Positions 1-8,870 of a stretch of DNA of 64,000 nt are shown in pieces; within the stretch, counting starts at the first letter, position 1, and every line of letters starts with the position of its first letter. The stretch covers positions 124,001 through 188,000 of the forward strand of contig NZ_QRAI01000003.1 of NCBI RefSeq assembly GCF_014336955.1. Reading direction: 5' to 3'. A model generated the notes under the pieces. It saw only the letters and a program-made list of their open reading frames with translations, had not been told where the DNA came from and did not search any database. The stretch is from Saccharophagus sp. K07. Its GTDB lineage: Bacteria > Pseudomonadota > Gammaproteobacteria > Pseudomonadales > Cellvibrionaceae. The position numbers were made by a program, and so were the translations under genes.

Positions 1-572
1 CTGGTGATTTGCTCTACCAGCTGAGTTTCACGCTGGCGATTCATGGATACAAACGACAGCACTGTCACCGCCACCATAGTGAGCTGCGTAATCAGGTGCA
101 GACGCAGCTGCAAGCGTTTGCCACTTTCACTTTGGGGGAGCGACCAATCGACACCGGCAAAATCCAAACCCCACAAGACAGCAATGGATACCACGCTCAC
201 CACCAGCCAAATAACACCGTGGCTCCGCCCTCCCAGCACCCCGGCGAGCGCAATAAGTACGGGAAACCATGCTATAGCGACCGATTCCGTTTCCCCCGCG
301 GCGAGAATGCCCGCCATCACGCAGACCCACAAAGAGGAAAACATCAAAACCAGCGCCACCTGGGTTGCGCCAGCGCGGTTGTAGTAAAACGCAAGGACAA
401 GAGCCACCATGGCGAATGACAGGATCGTCAGACACAACATGGAACTCAGGAGGACACTTTTTACCTGGAACGCCGCCAAAACCAGGAAAAGAACGCCAAT
501 TGCGTTGCGAATGACACGAGAACGCCGTTCAGCGATCGAGCGGTTAAGATCCTCAACCAGGCTTTCTGTCAT
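1..572 (-). CDS. Membrane sensor protein, N-terminal part (cut by window edge)
   Basis: An open frame runs from an ATG at 572 leftward off the window, giving about 190 codons without a stop. A GGAAAG ribosome-binding site sits just upstream. The first ~30 residues are polar (MTESLVEDLNRS), followed by about five or six hydrophobic segments, then a polar stretch (MNRQRETQLVEQI) that reads like the linker into a cytoplasmic signalling domain. This layout is typical of membrane-anchored histidine kinases or diguanylate cyclases, but the output domain lies outside the window, so the class is inferred. It is a separate unit from secB, which ends 180 bases away. Confidence 0.65.
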   Translation of the reverse strand, partial: MTESLVEDLNRSIAERRSRVIRNAIGVLFLVLAAFQVKSVLLSSMLCLTILSFAMVALVLAFYYNRAGATQVALVLMFSSLWVCVMAGILAAGETESVAIAWFPVLIALAGVLGGRSHGVIWLVVSVVSIAVLWGLDFAGVDWSLPQSESGKRLQLRLHLITQLTMVAVTVLSFVSMNRQRETQLVEQIT

Positions 573-679
573 TCATTCTTTCCGGGCATTAGTGCTGCCA
601 TAAAGAATTGGCAGCGTAGCAGCTGTTGCGCAAGCGGCGCGAGGCGGTATAGCCAGCAAAATGTAAAGTATAGAAGCGA

Positions 680-706
680 AAACTGCGGCTCTGTGAGTCG
701 CAGTTT
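680..706 (-). terminator. Hairpin downstream of secB
   Basis: An 8-bp inverted repeat (AAACTGCG at 680-687, CGCAGTTT at 699-706) lies 46 bases past the secB stop. Read on the minus strand it ends in four T residues. It is a plausible but weak Rho-independent terminator for the rhodanese-grxC-secB unit. Confidence 0.4.
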
Positions 707-752
707 GGCGGAAGATAGCGGAACTGCGCCGAGCGACGCAGCGAAGCAATGA

Positions 753-1265
753 TTAATTGGTAGTCGCTTTAGCGGCTTCTTTTTCAGCTTGCGCCTGTGC
801 CTGTTGGACGGCGCGCAGGAATAGGGCATCGAAATTGATCGGCGGCAGAGCCAGCGCCGGGAAGCTGCCTTTCACCACACAGCTGTCGATCACTTCGCGA
901 GCGTATGGGAAAAGGATCTGCGGACAAACGGAGTTGAACAGGTGCGCCATTTGCGGTGGTTCCATCTGGCGAACCATAAAAATGCCGGCCTGCTGAACTT
1001 CGACAAGGAAAATCGTTTTGTTTTCGGCGGTTGCGCTGACAGTGACTTTGAGAACAACTTCGTACAGATCTTCGTCCAGTTTGTTAACGCTGGTATTGAG
1101 ATCCTGGCCGATCTTGGGCTGCCACGCCTGTTTGAAGGCTTCGAGACCAAGGGGAGATTCGAAAGACAGGTCTTTCAGGTAGATGCGTTGCAACGCGAAC
1201 TGAGGAGCTTGTGGTGCGTCGCCTTGGAGGTTTGCATCACCTTGGAAGTTATTGTTGTCTGCCAT
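753..1265 (-). CDS. secB: Protein-export chaperone SecB
   Basis: SecB is the homotetrameric cytoplasmic chaperone that holds preproteins unfolded and hands them to SecA. The 170-residue product has the usual length and the family pattern: 'FALQRIYLKDLSFESP' near residue 23, 'VEVQQAGIF' in the middle and the conserved 'CPQILFPYAREVI' stretch near residue 114. The C-terminus is Ala/Gln/Glu-rich and lacks obvious extra domains. It is the last gene of a leftward run after the rhodanese-like gene and grxC. The same neighbourhood (secB, glutaredoxin, rhodanese, gpmI) is known in Pseudomonas. Assignment is firm. Confidence 0.97.
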   Translation of the reverse strand: MADNNNFQGDANLQGDAPQAPQFALQRIYLKDLSFESPLGLEAFKQAWQPKIGQDLNTSVNKLDEDLYEVVLKVTVSATAENKTIFLVEVQQAGIFMVRQMEPPQMAHLFNSVCPQILFPYAREVIDSCVVKGSFPALALPPINFDALFLRAVQQAQAQAEKEAAKATTN

Positions 1266-1386
1266 GAGTTAGCCTTTTTCATTAGTGAGTAGATGCCCCA
1301 GAAGACCCGAGGCAAAAGCAGTCGGAAGGATTTGGGGGCGTCCGACTTTAAATTCAAGCGTGCCCGACAAGCACTCGGCGAGCTAA

Positions 1387-1659
1387 TTAAGCCCGGCCGG
1401 CGTTAGCGTCTGCGTCCAGCAATCCCTGCAACTGCCCATTGCGGTGGAGCGCGTAAAGGTCATCGCAGCCTCCAACATGGGTGTCGCCAATCCAGATCTG
1501 CGGCACTGAGCGGCGCCCGCTCATCTCAACCATGCGCAACAACGCTTCTTGATCGCCGTCGACGGAAATTTCCTCATAGGCTACGCCCAGTCGATCGAAC
1601 AGGTTTTTGGCGTGCACACAATACGAACACAATTTGCGTGTATAAATTTTAACTGACAT
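1387..1659 (-). CDS. grxC: Glutaredoxin 3 (Grx, CSYC active site)
   Basis: This 90-residue thioredoxin-fold protein is a glutathione-dependent disulfide reductase of the GrxC type. The redox motif is CSYC at residues 11-14, preceded by 'VKIYTRKL'. The cis-proline TVP-equivalent is 'RSVPQIWIG', and 'HVGGCDDLYAL' is the glutathione-binding GGxDD-like segment. The classical motif is CPYC; serine in second place also occurs in natural glutaredoxins and can alter reduction potential. It lies 46 bases from the rhodanese-like gene and 121 bases from secB on the same strand, so all three are probably co-transcribed. Confidence 0.95.
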   Translation of the reverse strand: MSVKIYTRKLCSYCVHAKNLFDRLGVAYEEISVDGDQEALLRMVEMSGRRSVPQIWIGDTHVGGCDDLYALHRNGQLQGLLDADANAGRA

Positions 1660-1705
1660 AAAAAGACGACACTCTTAACGAAGTGAGGGCCTAAAACCAC
1701 TCCAA

Positions 1706-2122
1706 TTAGGCCTTCACCACAGGAAGATTCTGCTGTAACCACTCCATCATGCCGCCCTGCATGCGTACAACCTGAAAACCTTTTTCGCGCAAAATTTTGC
1801 CAGCCGCACCCGCGTGCTGACCCATTTTGTCGACGAGAATAATTTGTTTGCCTTTGTGCTTTTCCAAGTCATCAATGCGACTTGCCAAGTTAGCGTAGGG
1901 AATATTGATGGCGTCGACTATATGACCGGCTTTGAATTCTTTGGCATCGCGCAAATCGACCAGCACGGCCGCGCCGCTGTTGATCAGGCGAGTCGCCTGG
2001 TGATGGGATATAGTCGTACCGCCTTTGCGGGCTTCCAGCAGCAAAAACGCAATTACCAGCACGGTCAGAATCGACACCAACAGCCACTGCTCCGCAACAA
2101 AATCCACCCAGCTCACACACAC
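1706..2122 (-). CDS. Membrane-anchored rhodanese-like protein, catalytic Cys absent
   Basis: The protein has 138 residues and starts at a GTG. Residues 12-30 form one transmembrane helix, followed by a single rhodanese domain ('ATRLINSGAAVLVDLRDAKEFKAGHI', 'NIPYANL'). The active-site loop, normally starting with a Cys after the central strand, reads 'ILVDKMGQHAG', so Asp replaces Cys. The only Cys in the protein is residue 2. It therefore cannot work as a sulfurtransferase by the usual mechanism and is more likely a binding or scaffold domain. Its place between gpmI and grxC matches Pseudomonas-type gene order. Confidence 0.88.
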   Translation of the reverse strand: MCVSWVDFVAEQWLLVSILTVLVIAFLLLEARKGGTTISHHQATRLINSGAAVLVDLRDAKEFKAGHIVDAINIPYANLASRIDDLEKHKGKQIILVDKMGQHAGAAGKILREKGFQVVRMQGGMMEWLQQNLPVVKA

Positions 2123-2325
2123 CTCTCGATTTCTGATGACAAGGCCGCGGGCATTCTAAATTCGCCCCGCGAAAAAGCGGCCAAGTATACATGAAAGGTT
2201 TGCCATACCGCCCTGCGAAGGTTGGAAAAGCGACAATTCCGCCTGAAAGCCGCTAGAATAGGCATCTTGCGCACAGGAACCCCTGCTGCTCCCTCCCCTT
2301 CCCGCTGTTTTGTTAAAGGTTGTTT

Positions 2326-3873
2326 ATGACGAGCCCGAAAAAACCCGTGGTACTTCTTATCCTTGACGGCTTCGGCCACTCCGACACCGTGCAATACAAC
2401 GCCGTTGCTCAAGCCAATGCGCCTGTATGGCAGAAGCTTTGGCAAACCTGTCCCAAAACCATGATCGACACCTCGGGAATGGCGGTGGGCTTGCCAGAAG
2501 GTCAAATGGGCAACTCGGAAGTTGGCCATATGACCCTTGGCGCCGGGCGCGTCGTCTATCAAAACTTCACGCGCATTAACAAAGCCATCAGCGACGGGGA
2601 TTTCTTCACCAATTCGGTCTACGTTAACGCCATCCAAAAAGCCGTCAAAAACGACAAAGCGGTGCACGTGCTCGGCCTACTCTCTCCTGGTGGCGTGCAC
2701 AGCCACGAAGACCATCTGCTCGCCATGCTGAAACTGGCAGCGCAGCAAGGCGCGAAAAAACTGTATCTGCACGCCATGCTCGACGGCCGCGACACACCAC
2801 CGCGCAGTGCGGAAGCGTCTTTGCAAAAGGCTCAGGATACGTTGGCCGAACTGGGCGTCGGCAAGATCGCTTCCATCGTAGGTCGGTTTTTCGCCCTGGA
2901 TCGCGACAAGCGCTGGGATCGTCTGCAAGCGGCTTATGAACTGTTCGTCGACGGCACCGCACAATACACCGCCGCCAATGCCGTGGACGGCTTGCTGGCA
3001 GCCTACGAACGCGGTGAAGACGACGAATTCGTCAAAGCCACTGCCATTTACAGCGACGGTGAAGCGCCTGTGACCATCGAAGACGGCGACTCCATCATCT
3101 TTATGAACTTCCGCCCTGACCGCGCCCGCCAGCTGGTGCACGCGTTTGTCACGCCCGGATTTGATGGCTTCCAGCGCAAGCGCATCCCGGCTCTGGCGGA
3201 TTTCGTCATGACCACCGAATACGAAGCCGGCTTGAACGCCAGCTGCGCCTATCCGCCAGAAGATCTCACCAATACTTTTGGTGAAGTGCTGGCCAAGAAT
3301 CAAAAAAACCAGCTGCGCATCGCCGAAACCGAAAAATACGCCCACGTCACTTTCTTCTTCAGCGGCGGTCAGGAAGCGACATTTGAAGGTGAAGATCGCA
3401 TTTTGATCCCATCGCCCAAAGTCGCTACTTACGATCTGCAGCCGGAAATGAGCGCGCCGGAAGTCACTGAAAAATTGGTGGCCGCCATCAACAGCGGACA
3501 TTACGACGCCATCATCTGCAACTACGCCAATTGCGACCAAGTGGGGCACACAGGCGTGTTTGAAGCAGCGGTAAAAGCCGTGGAAGCGGTGGATGCGTGC
3601 CTCGATCAGGTCATCGCCGCAGTCGCCAAACAAGGCGGCGACGTGTTGATCACCGCCGACCACGGCAACGTCGAGCAGATGTTCGACGAGACCACCAACC
3701 AGCCACACACGCAGCACACTACTCTGCCCGTGCCTCTGGTCTACGTGGGACCGCGCCAGCTCAACCTCAAAAACGGCGGCAGCCTCGCGGATATAGCACC
3801 TACCATGCTGGCCCTTCTGGGACTGAAACAACCTGCAGAAATGACGGGTCAAAGTCTGGTTGAACTACACTGA
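2326..3873 (+). CDS. gpmI: 2,3-bisphosphoglycerate-independent phosphoglycerate mutase
   Basis: This enzyme interconverts 3- and 2-phosphoglycerate in glycolysis and gluconeogenesis using two Mn ions and a phosphoserine. From the ATG at 2326 the product has 515 residues, the usual length. Asp14 in 'LILDGFG' is a metal ligand and Ser64 in 'MGNSEVGH' is the phosphorylated nucleophile. The C-terminal metal site '[11 protein letters not shown]' and 'PHTQHTT' are present. An in-frame TTG six bases upstream is possible but the ATG is the better start (AAAGGT upstream). It is transcribed divergently from the rhodanese gene and followed by envC. Confidence 0.97.
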   Translation: MTSPKKPVVLLILDGFGHSDTVQYNAVAQANAPVWQKLWQTCPKTMIDTSGMAVGLPEGQMGNSEVGHMTLGAGRVVYQNFTRINKAISDGDFFTNSVYVNAIQKAVKNDKAVHVLGLLSPGGVHSHEDHLLAMLKLAAQQGAKKLYLHAMLDGRDTPPRSAEASLQKAQDTLAELGVGKIASIVGRFFALDRDKRWDRLQAAYELFVDGTAQYTAANAVDGLLAAYERGEDDEFVKATAIYSDGEAPVTIEDGDSIIFMNFRPDRARQLVHAFVTPGFDGFQRKRIPALADFVMTTEYEAGLNASCAYPPEDLTNTFGEVLAKNQKNQLRIAETEKYAHVTFFFSGGQEATFEGEDRILIPSPKVATYDLQPEMSAPEVTEKLVAAINSGHYDAIICNYANCDQVGHTGVFEAAVKAVEAVDACLDQVIAAVAKQGGDVLITADHGNVEQMFDETTNQPHTQHTTLPVPLVYVGPRQLNLKNGGSLADIAPTMLALLGLKQPAEMTGQSLVELH

Positions 3874-3935
3874 TTGAACCAGTTGGAAAAAACCGCGTCG
3901 ACAGTCACGACCAGACCAGGAGGAATTGGCAAACC

Positions 3936-5099
3936 ATGATGATCTTTTCGTCCAAGGGTCGGAGCTTGTGCAGTGCATTCTTGCTCGGAGCCCTAATTTT
4001 TACTGCGCCGGCCATGGCCATGACCGAGCAGGAACGGCAAGCACGTGTCAAAGAGCTGCGCGAAACCATCGAGGAGCTCAAACGCGAACTGAACAAGGTT
4101 AAATCCAACCGCGATCAGCTCCTCAACGAGCTCGAGTCGTCCGAGACCAAAATCGGCGAACTGAGCAAAAAGGTGCAGGAACTGCGCAAGCAGTTGGAAA
4201 ATAAACAGAGTCATCTGCAAAAGTTGAAAAGCGAGAAGGAGGAGCTTTCCCTCGCAAAAAAGCAGCAACAGGGCTCAGTCGCGCGGTATCTTGATGCCGC
4301 CTACCGACTGGGCCAGCAGAGCAGCTTGAAGCTCCTGCTTAATCAACAAGATCCAACTCAACTGGCACGCAATCTGCGTTACTACCGCTACTTTGCTGGC
4401 GCGCAAGCGCAAGAGGTTGGTCGGTACGTCACCACGATTCAACGACTGGAAGAGTTGGAGCCCACCATCGCGGCTGAAGCGGAAGCTTTGGCCCGCAGCC
4501 ACAGCGAATTGCGCTCCAAGCGCGATCAATTGGTCTCTACTCAGGCGCAACGCAAAAAAACGCTGGCTGACCTCGAACGCTCCATCGCCTCCACCGATGC
4601 GAAACTGAAATCGACTGAAGAAGATCGCCATCATCTGGAGTCTCTGTTGCGCGAAGTCGTGTTGATCACCCGCGACATGCAAGTGCCGACCAGCAATGAG
4701 GCGTTCGCCAAATTGAAAGGCCAATTGCCCTGGCCCGCTGGCGGCAAGGTGTTACGCAATTTTGGCTCGCCCCGGGTTGCCAATAAGATTTCCTGGCAAG
4801 GTGTGCTGATCGGCGCTCCTGAAGGCAGCCCGGTGTATGCGGTGCATCAGGGCCGGGTGGTATTTGCCGACTATTTGCGCGGTCAGGGATTACTGCTGAT
4901 CATCGATCACGGTGCAGGTTTTATGACCCTTTATGCCCACAACCAATCGCTGTTTAAAAATCTTGGGGATTGGGTGAAGGCTGGCGAGCAGATAGCGTCC
5001 GTCGGCCAAAGTGGCGGACAGGATAGCGCCGGACTCTATTTTGAACTTCGCTATAAAGGCCAGCCGACCGACCCACGACCTTGGTTGCGCAAGGCGTAG
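3936..5099 (+). CDS. envC: EnvC-like murein hydrolase activator, degenerate LytM domain
   Basis: This exported protein activates periplasmic amidases during cell separation. It has 387 residues: a signal peptide (cleavage near 'APAMA', residues 24-28), a long coiled coil (about 30-250), and a C-terminal M23/LytM domain (about 275-385). Enzymatically active LytM proteins carry zinc-binding HxxxD and HxH motifs. Here the first His is missing ('WQGVLIGAP') and the HxH position reads 'LYFELRY', while 'IDHGAGFMTLYAH' is kept. That pattern is typical of EnvC, which is not itself a hydrolase. An AGGAGG ribosome-binding site precedes the ATG. ctpA follows closely. Confidence 0.92.
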   Translation: MMIFSSKGRSLCSAFLLGALIFTAPAMAMTEQERQARVKELRETIEELKRELNKVKSNRDQLLNELESSETKIGELSKKVQELRKQLENKQSHLQKLKSEKEELSLAKKQQQGSVARYLDAAYRLGQQSSLKLLLNQQDPTQLARNLRYYRYFAGAQAQEVGRYVTTIQRLEELEPTIAAEAEALARSHSELRSKRDQLVSTQAQRKKTLADLERSIASTDAKLKSTEEDRHHLESLLREVVLITRDMQVPTSNEAFAKLKGQLPWPAGGKVLRNFGSPRVANKISWQGVLIGAPEGSPVYAVHQGRVVFADYLRGQGLLLIIDHGAGFMTLYAHNQSLFKNLGDWVKAGEQIASVGQSGGQDSAGLYFELRYKGQPTDPRPWLRKA

Positions 5100-5143
5100 G
5101 GGCTATCTATTTAATGCGTGTTAATCGCTCTCAGGAGTTTTCT

Positions 5144-6472
5144 ATGGCATTGCGCCTCCCATCGCTGACTTTCGCAGTCCTCTTGTGCTGGAGCGGATAC
5201 GGACTGGCGGAAACTCCGAAAGCAGCCGATCCGATTCCCAAAAGCGTGCTCCCCTTGGAAGATCTGCGCGTCTTCACCAAGGCCTACGAACATATTCGCA
5301 ATGCCTATATCAAGGAGATCGACGATAAAACCCTGCTGGAGTACGCCATTCGCGGCATGCTCGACCAGTTGGATCCACACTCGAGCTATCTCGACGCCTC
5401 CTCCTTCGACGACCTGCAGGTTCACACCACCGGCGAGTTCGGCGGCCTCGGCATTGAAGTCGGTATGGAGGGTGGCTTTGTCAAAGTGATCAGTCCTATA
5501 GACGACACACCGGCGTCGCGCGCCGGTATTGAAGCAGGCGATCTGATCATCAAGATCGACGACACCACGCTCAAAGGGCTCAGCCTCAACGATGCGGTCA
5601 ATCGCATGCGCGGCCCCAAAGGCAGCAAGATTGTGCTGACCATAGTGCGCGAAGGCCGCGACCAACCATTTGACGTCACCCTGGTGCGCGACACCATCAA
5701 AGTCCGCAGCGTGCGCACCGAAGTCATGGACGACCAATACCTCTACATCCGTATCGCACAGTTCCAGGTCAACACCGGCAAAGACGTTCTGGAAGCCATC
5801 AAAAAAGCCAAAAAGGACCACAAGCTGCAGGGCTTGATACTCGACCTGCGCAACAACCCTGGCGGGGTTTTGCAGGCGTCGGTGGAAGTGGCTGATGCGT
5901 TTCTCGATGGCGGCACAGTGGTGTACACCGAAGGCCGTATGCTGCAGTCGAACTTCAGTTACAAAGCTGAGCCGGGTGATGCTAGCGAAGGGCTGCCGAT
6001 TGTTGTACTGATCAACGAAGGCTCGGCATCTGCTTCCGAAATTGTCGCCGGCGCATTGCAGGACCATCGCCGTGCCCTGGTGATGGGAACCCGCAGTTTC
6101 GGTAAAGGATCGGTGCAGACAGTCATTCCGATCACCGATGAAAAAGCCGTGAAACTGACCACCGCTCTGTACTTCACCCCCAACGGGCGGTCGATTCAGG
6201 CCCAGGGCATTGAACCGGACATTGTCATCGAACGCGCCACGCTTACCGCGCTTAAAGGCACTACTCTCACCGAAGCCCAGTTGGCAGGTCACCTGGAAAA
6301 CGGCAAGGATGGCAAAGATATCAAAGCCAAAGAGCGTGAGGCCGAGCGCAGTAAGCTTTTGGAAGACCTCCAAGGCAAAGACAACCAGCTCTACGAAGCG
6401 CTCAATATGTTGAAAGGGTTGTCTTTCTTCCAAAAAAGCCCATCAACTCAAACCGCAGCCAAAACCCAGTAA
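5144..6472 (+). CDS. ctpA: C-terminal processing protease (S41A, CtpA-like)
   Basis: This is a periplasmic serine protease that trims or degrades envelope proteins. The product from the ATG at 5144 has 442 residues; CAGGAG lies seven bases upstream. Order: signal peptide (about 1-22), N-terminal helical region ('YIKEIDDKTLLEYAIRGML'), PDZ domain ('GGLGIEVGM' to about 180), then the S41 catalytic core with the Ser in 'GSASASE' and the Lys in 'GTRSFGKGS', a Ser/Lys dyad. The tail is Lys/Glu-rich and helical. It follows envC by 44 bases, so both probably act in cell-wall remodelling; Pseudomonas CtpA controls cell-wall hydrolases. Confidence 0.95.
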   Translation: MALRLPSLTFAVLLCWSGYGLAETPKAADPIPKSVLPLEDLRVFTKAYEHIRNAYIKEIDDKTLLEYAIRGMLDQLDPHSSYLDASSFDDLQVHTTGEFGGLGIEVGMEGGFVKVISPIDDTPASRAGIEAGDLIIKIDDTTLKGLSLNDAVNRMRGPKGSKIVLTIVREGRDQPFDVTLVRDTIKVRSVRTEVMDDQYLYIRIAQFQVNTGKDVLEAIKKAKKDHKLQGLILDLRNNPGGVLQASVEVADAFLDGGTVVYTEGRMLQSNFSYKAEPGDASEGLPIVVLINEGSASASEIVAGALQDHRRALVMGTRSFGKGSVQTVIPITDEKAVKLTTALYFTPNGRSIQAQGIEPDIVIERATLTALKGTTLTEAQLAGHLENGKDGKDIKAKEREAERSKLLEDLQGKDNQLYEALNMLKGLSFFQKSPSTQTAAKTQ

Positions 6473-6784
6473 CTTTTCTTCGAGCGGCGTCTTTATCCGA
6501 CCAATGACGCCGCTCACCTCCATTTATTCTTACTTCAGAATAAAAGCGTCGAATTGTTATACCGGAACACGCTCTTTCCCTATCAAAACGATCTGAAACG
6601 CACTGAGCCTTGTGACAAAACGCTCGCTGCCAAGTCTATTTTTCTGTGTTAATGTCGGTCGACACGCCCCAACGAGGGCGAACAAAAAGGGACTATTGAG
6701 GTTAGCGGCACGTTTGAGAGGCGGCACGCGGACCCAATCTCGCACAAGGAGCACCTTTAAATCAGCTGACGAGGAGGTCCTTCC
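6473..6784. other. Intergenic stretch between ctpA and the DUF6316-like gene
   Basis: Apart from the hairpin at 6482-6515, I see no supported gene here. The short frames lack good starts or family resemblance. It ends with a strong GAGGAGG ribosome-binding site at about 6770 serving the next gene. Confidence 0.5.
6482..6515 (+). terminator. Hairpin after ctpA
   Basis: A perfect 10-bp inverted repeat (GAGCGGCGTC at 6482-6491, GACGCCGCTC at 6506-6515) begins ten bases after the ctpA stop. The following bases are only moderately T-rich, so it may be an imperfect Rho-independent terminator. Confidence 0.5.
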
Positions 6785-7009
6785 ATGGCCATGAAAAGAA
6801 CTGGCGAAATGAGTGAGCCACCAGTACGCAACTCACGCTTTTTCGAACGCGATGGATATTTTTATTACGCAACCCGGGAGGGGATTGATATAGGTCCTTT
6901 CGATACCTTGCACGAGGCAGAGAGAGGCGCCAGCTCTTTTATCGACTTTGTCCTTCACGCCGAACCGCACGTTAGAGAAAGCCTTAATCGTTACAGCCGC
7001 GCGGCGTGA
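6785..7009 (+). CDS. Small DUF6316-like protein
   Basis: This 74-residue protein has a strong GAGGAGG ribosome-binding site. Its core 'RDGYFYYATREGIDIGPFDTLHEAERG' resembles the small gammaproteobacterial DUF6316 family, whose members share a 'W/YFxTREGxxxGPF' core and have no known function. No signal peptide or membrane segment is visible, so it is probably cytosolic. A strong terminator follows seven bases after the stop, suggesting a single-gene transcript. The family assignment is from memory of the motif. Confidence 0.75.
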   Translation: MAMKRTGEMSEPPVRNSRFFERDGYFYYATREGIDIGPFDTLHEAERGASSFIDFVLHAEPHVRESLNRYSRAA

Positions 7010-7016
7010 TCTCTAT

Positions 7017-7050
7017 GCCGGACCTTATGGTCCGGCTTCCATTCTTTTCT
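7017..7050 (+). terminator. Rho-independent terminator
   Basis: GCCGGACC (7017-7024), a TTAT loop and GGTCCGGC (7029-7036) form a perfect 8-bp stem followed by the T-rich run TTCCATTCTTTTCT. It ends the transcript of the DUF6316-like gene. Confidence 0.85.
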
Positions 7051-7059
7051 ACTTCTCCA

Positions 7060-7257
7060 TCAGGGGCGAAAAATCTTTAACTCTATCCCCTCGATGAATT
7101 TGTAATGTTTGTCATTGGCAGTCATCAGGGCCAGTCCGGATGACAAGGCGCTCGCTGCGATGAGCGCATCAGCCAGCTGCATCTATTCTCCGCGCGCTGT
7201 GGCAGAAAGGAGTTTTTTGGTGTGCAAACACAGGTCTTTGATTGTGGCATCCATAGG
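7060..7257 (-). pseudogene. VapC-like PIN toxin remnant
   Basis: On the minus strand the frame ending at TGA 7062-7060 reads 'MQLADALIAASALSSGLALMTANDKHYKFI' then 'ELKIFRP'. This is the C-terminal third of a VapC-type PIN-domain ribonuclease: 'LADALIAA' carries an acidic active-site residue and 'LMTANDKHY' is the typical last block. Immediately upstream, in the same frame, is a TAG (7185-7183), before which 23 codons ('MDATIKDLCLH' onward) also look VapC-like. The first half of the toxin and any VapB antitoxin are missing. It is a decayed toxin-antitoxin relic. Confidence 0.75.
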
Positions 7258-7308
7258 TTACACATCAAAGTTACATTTCGAATGTGTAACCTGCATCTAT
7301 AAAGATGC
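7256..7308. repeat. Two adjacent inverted repeats beyond hisF
   Basis: GGTTACACAT (7256-7265) and ATGTGTAACC (7282-7291) form a perfect 10-bp inverted repeat with a 16-base spacer. Directly next to it, TGCATCT and AGATGCA (7292-7298, 7303-7309) form a 7-bp hairpin with an ATAA loop. They lie between the vapC remnant and the hisF stop. No T-tract follows in either direction. They could stop his transcription, be a toxin-antitoxin operator relic, or be a remnant repeat. Confidence 0.5.
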
Positions 7309-7317
7309 AATGAACTC

Positions 7318-8091
7318 TTACAGTCGAACCTCAATCCCCCGCTCGCGCATATAGGCTTTGGCTTGGGGAACCGTGTATTCGCCGAAGTGGAATATGCTCG
7401 CCGCCAGTACGGCATCTGCGCCGCCCAGCGTTACACCGTCCACCAGATGCTGGAGATTGCCCACACCGCCTGAGGCGATAACCGGCACTGGTACAGCATC
7501 AGCAATCGCGCGGGTCACACCGAGATCGAAGCCGTTTTTAGTGCCGTCGCGGTCCATGCTGGTCAGAAGGATTTCGCCTGCGCCGCTGTTGACCATGCGC
7601 ACCGCCCACTCGACCGCGTCTATACCCGTCGGCTTACGGCCACCATGAGTGAAGATCTCCCAGCGGGGAGTTTCGCCTTCAGCACTCACTTTTTTCGCGT
7701 CTATGGCGACGACGATGCACTGCGAGCCAAAGCGCGCTGCGGCTTCGGCGACAAAATCTGGATTTTTCACTGCAGCAGAATTGATGCTGACTTTATCCGC
7801 GCCTGCATTGAGCATGCGGCGGATATCTTCCAGGGTGCGGATACCACCGCCAACAGTCAGGGGGATAAAGACTTCTGCGGCTATGGCTTCCACTGTATGC
7901 ACAGTGGTATCGCGCGCTTCGTGAGTTGCAGTGATATCGAGAAAGGTAATCTCGTCCGCGCCCTGTTCGTTGTACCGCTTGGAAATCTCCACCGGATCAC
8001 CGGCATCGCGGATATCCACAAACTGCACGCCTTTGACCACTCGGCCGTTGTCGACGTCGAGACAGGGAATGATGCGTTTTGCCAGCGCCAT
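7318..8091 (-). CDS. hisF: Imidazole glycerol phosphate synthase, cyclase subunit
   Basis: HisF closes the imidazole ring in histidine synthesis, using ammonia channelled from HisH. The 257-residue product from the ATG at 8091 is a full (beta/alpha)8 barrel. '[12 protein letters not shown]' holds the first catalytic Asp and 'VAIDAKK' the second; phosphate-binding glycine motifs ('VGGGIRT', 'ASGGVGN') are present. A GAGAGA ribosome-binding site precedes 8091; the longer upstream frame runs into hisA and is not needed. It is the last gene of hisB-hisH-hisA-hisF. Confidence 0.97.
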   Translation of the reverse strand: MALAKRIIPCLDVDNGRVVKGVQFVDIRDAGDPVEISKRYNEQGADEITFLDITATHEARDTTVHTVEAIAAEVFIPLTVGGGIRTLEDIRRMLNAGADKVSINSAAVKNPDFVAEAAARFGSQCIVVAIDAKKVSAEGETPRWEIFTHGGRKPTGIDAVEWAVRMVNSGAGEILLTSMDRDGTKNGFDLGVTRAIADAVPVPVIASGGVGNLQHLVDGVTLGGADAVLAASIFHFGEYTVPQAKAYMRERGIEVRL

Positions 8092-8101
8092 AAATCTCTC
8101 C

Positions 8102-8839
8102 CTACTGCCCGTCACACAGCCGTTGCGCGGCAGCCAGATCCAATGTGCCTTCGTAGATCGCCCGACCAGTAATAGCACCGCAAATACCAGCGCCTTCGTT
8201 GGCGCGGGCGAGCAGGGCTTTGATGTCGTCGAGATTGGTGATGCCGCCTGAGGCGATGATCGGCAGGCTGGAGGCTTTTGCCATGGCGACTGTGGCTTCG
8301 ACGTTGACGCCCTGCATCATGCCATCGCGGTCGATATCGGTGTAGACGATGGAGCTGACACCATCCTGCTCAAAGCGTTTGGCCAGTTCGGTAGCTTTGA
8401 CCGATGACACTTCCGCCCAGCCGTCGGTGGCAACAAAGCCGTTTTTCGCATCCAGGCCGACGATGATGGTGCCCGGGAACTCGCGGCACATATCGGTCAC
8501 GAACTGCGGTTCTTTTACTGCTTTGGTACCGATGATGACGTAGCTGACTCCCGCTTCCAGATAATGACGAATGGTTTCCGCCGAGCGGATACCGCCGCCG
8601 ATCTGGATCGGCAGCTCGGGGAAAGCTTTGGCAATCGCGGTCACCACTTCACCATTGACCGGCTTTCCGGCAAAGGCGCCGTTGAGGTCGACCAGATGCA
8701 GGCGGCGCGCGCCTTGCTCCACCCATTGGCGGGCGACAGCGACAGGGTCATTGGAGAATACGGTGGAGTCTTCCATCACACCTTTGCGCAAACGTACGCA
8801 CTGGCCGTCTTTGAGGTCGATGGCGGGAATAATTTGCAT
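8102..8839 (-). CDS. hisA: Phosphoribosylformimino-5-aminoimidazole carboxamide ribotide isomerase
   Basis: HisA performs the Amadori isomerisation of ProFAR to PRFAR in histidine synthesis. At 245 residues it has standard length and the two-fold repeated half-barrel structure. '[14 protein letters not shown]' at the N-terminus includes the catalytic Asp8, and '[12 protein letters not shown]' the second catalytic Asp. Glycine-rich phosphate loops 'IGGGIRS' and 'ASGGITN' bind the two substrate phosphates. It sits ten bases before hisF and 31 bases after hisH. Confidence 0.97.
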   Translation of the reverse strand: MQIIPAIDLKDGQCVRLRKGVMEDSTVFSNDPVAVARQWVEQGARRLHLVDLNGAFAGKPVNGEVVTAIAKAFPELPIQIGGGIRSAETIRHYLEAGVSYVIIGTKAVKEPQFVTDMCREFPGTIIVGLDAKNGFVATDGWAEVSSVKATELAKRFEQDGVSSIVYTDIDRDGMMQGVNVEATVAMAKASSLPIIASGGITNLDDIKALLARANEGAGICGAITGRAIYEGTLDLAAAQRLCDGQ

Positions 8840-8870
8840 GAAAAAAGTTCTCTATATCCGGGCTGAGCGA

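Noticed and set aside
127..435. 102-codon minus-strand frame at the left edge
   Set aside because: The neighbouring frame from 572 is open across the whole region and gives a sensible membrane protein with a ribosome-binding site; this one is low-complexity.
2677..3852. Long minus-strand frame (391 codons) opposite gpmI
   Set aside because: It is a shadow of the gpmI codon pattern: rich in His, Gly and Val, no domain resemblance, and gpmI is certain.
5111..6433. 440-codon minus-strand frame opposite ctpA
   Set aside because: Antisense shadow of a well-supported protease gene.
7109..7354. Plus-strand 81-codon frame over the vapC remnant
   Set aside because: The opposite strand clearly encodes the PIN-domain C-terminus; this frame has no family resemblance and overlaps hisF.
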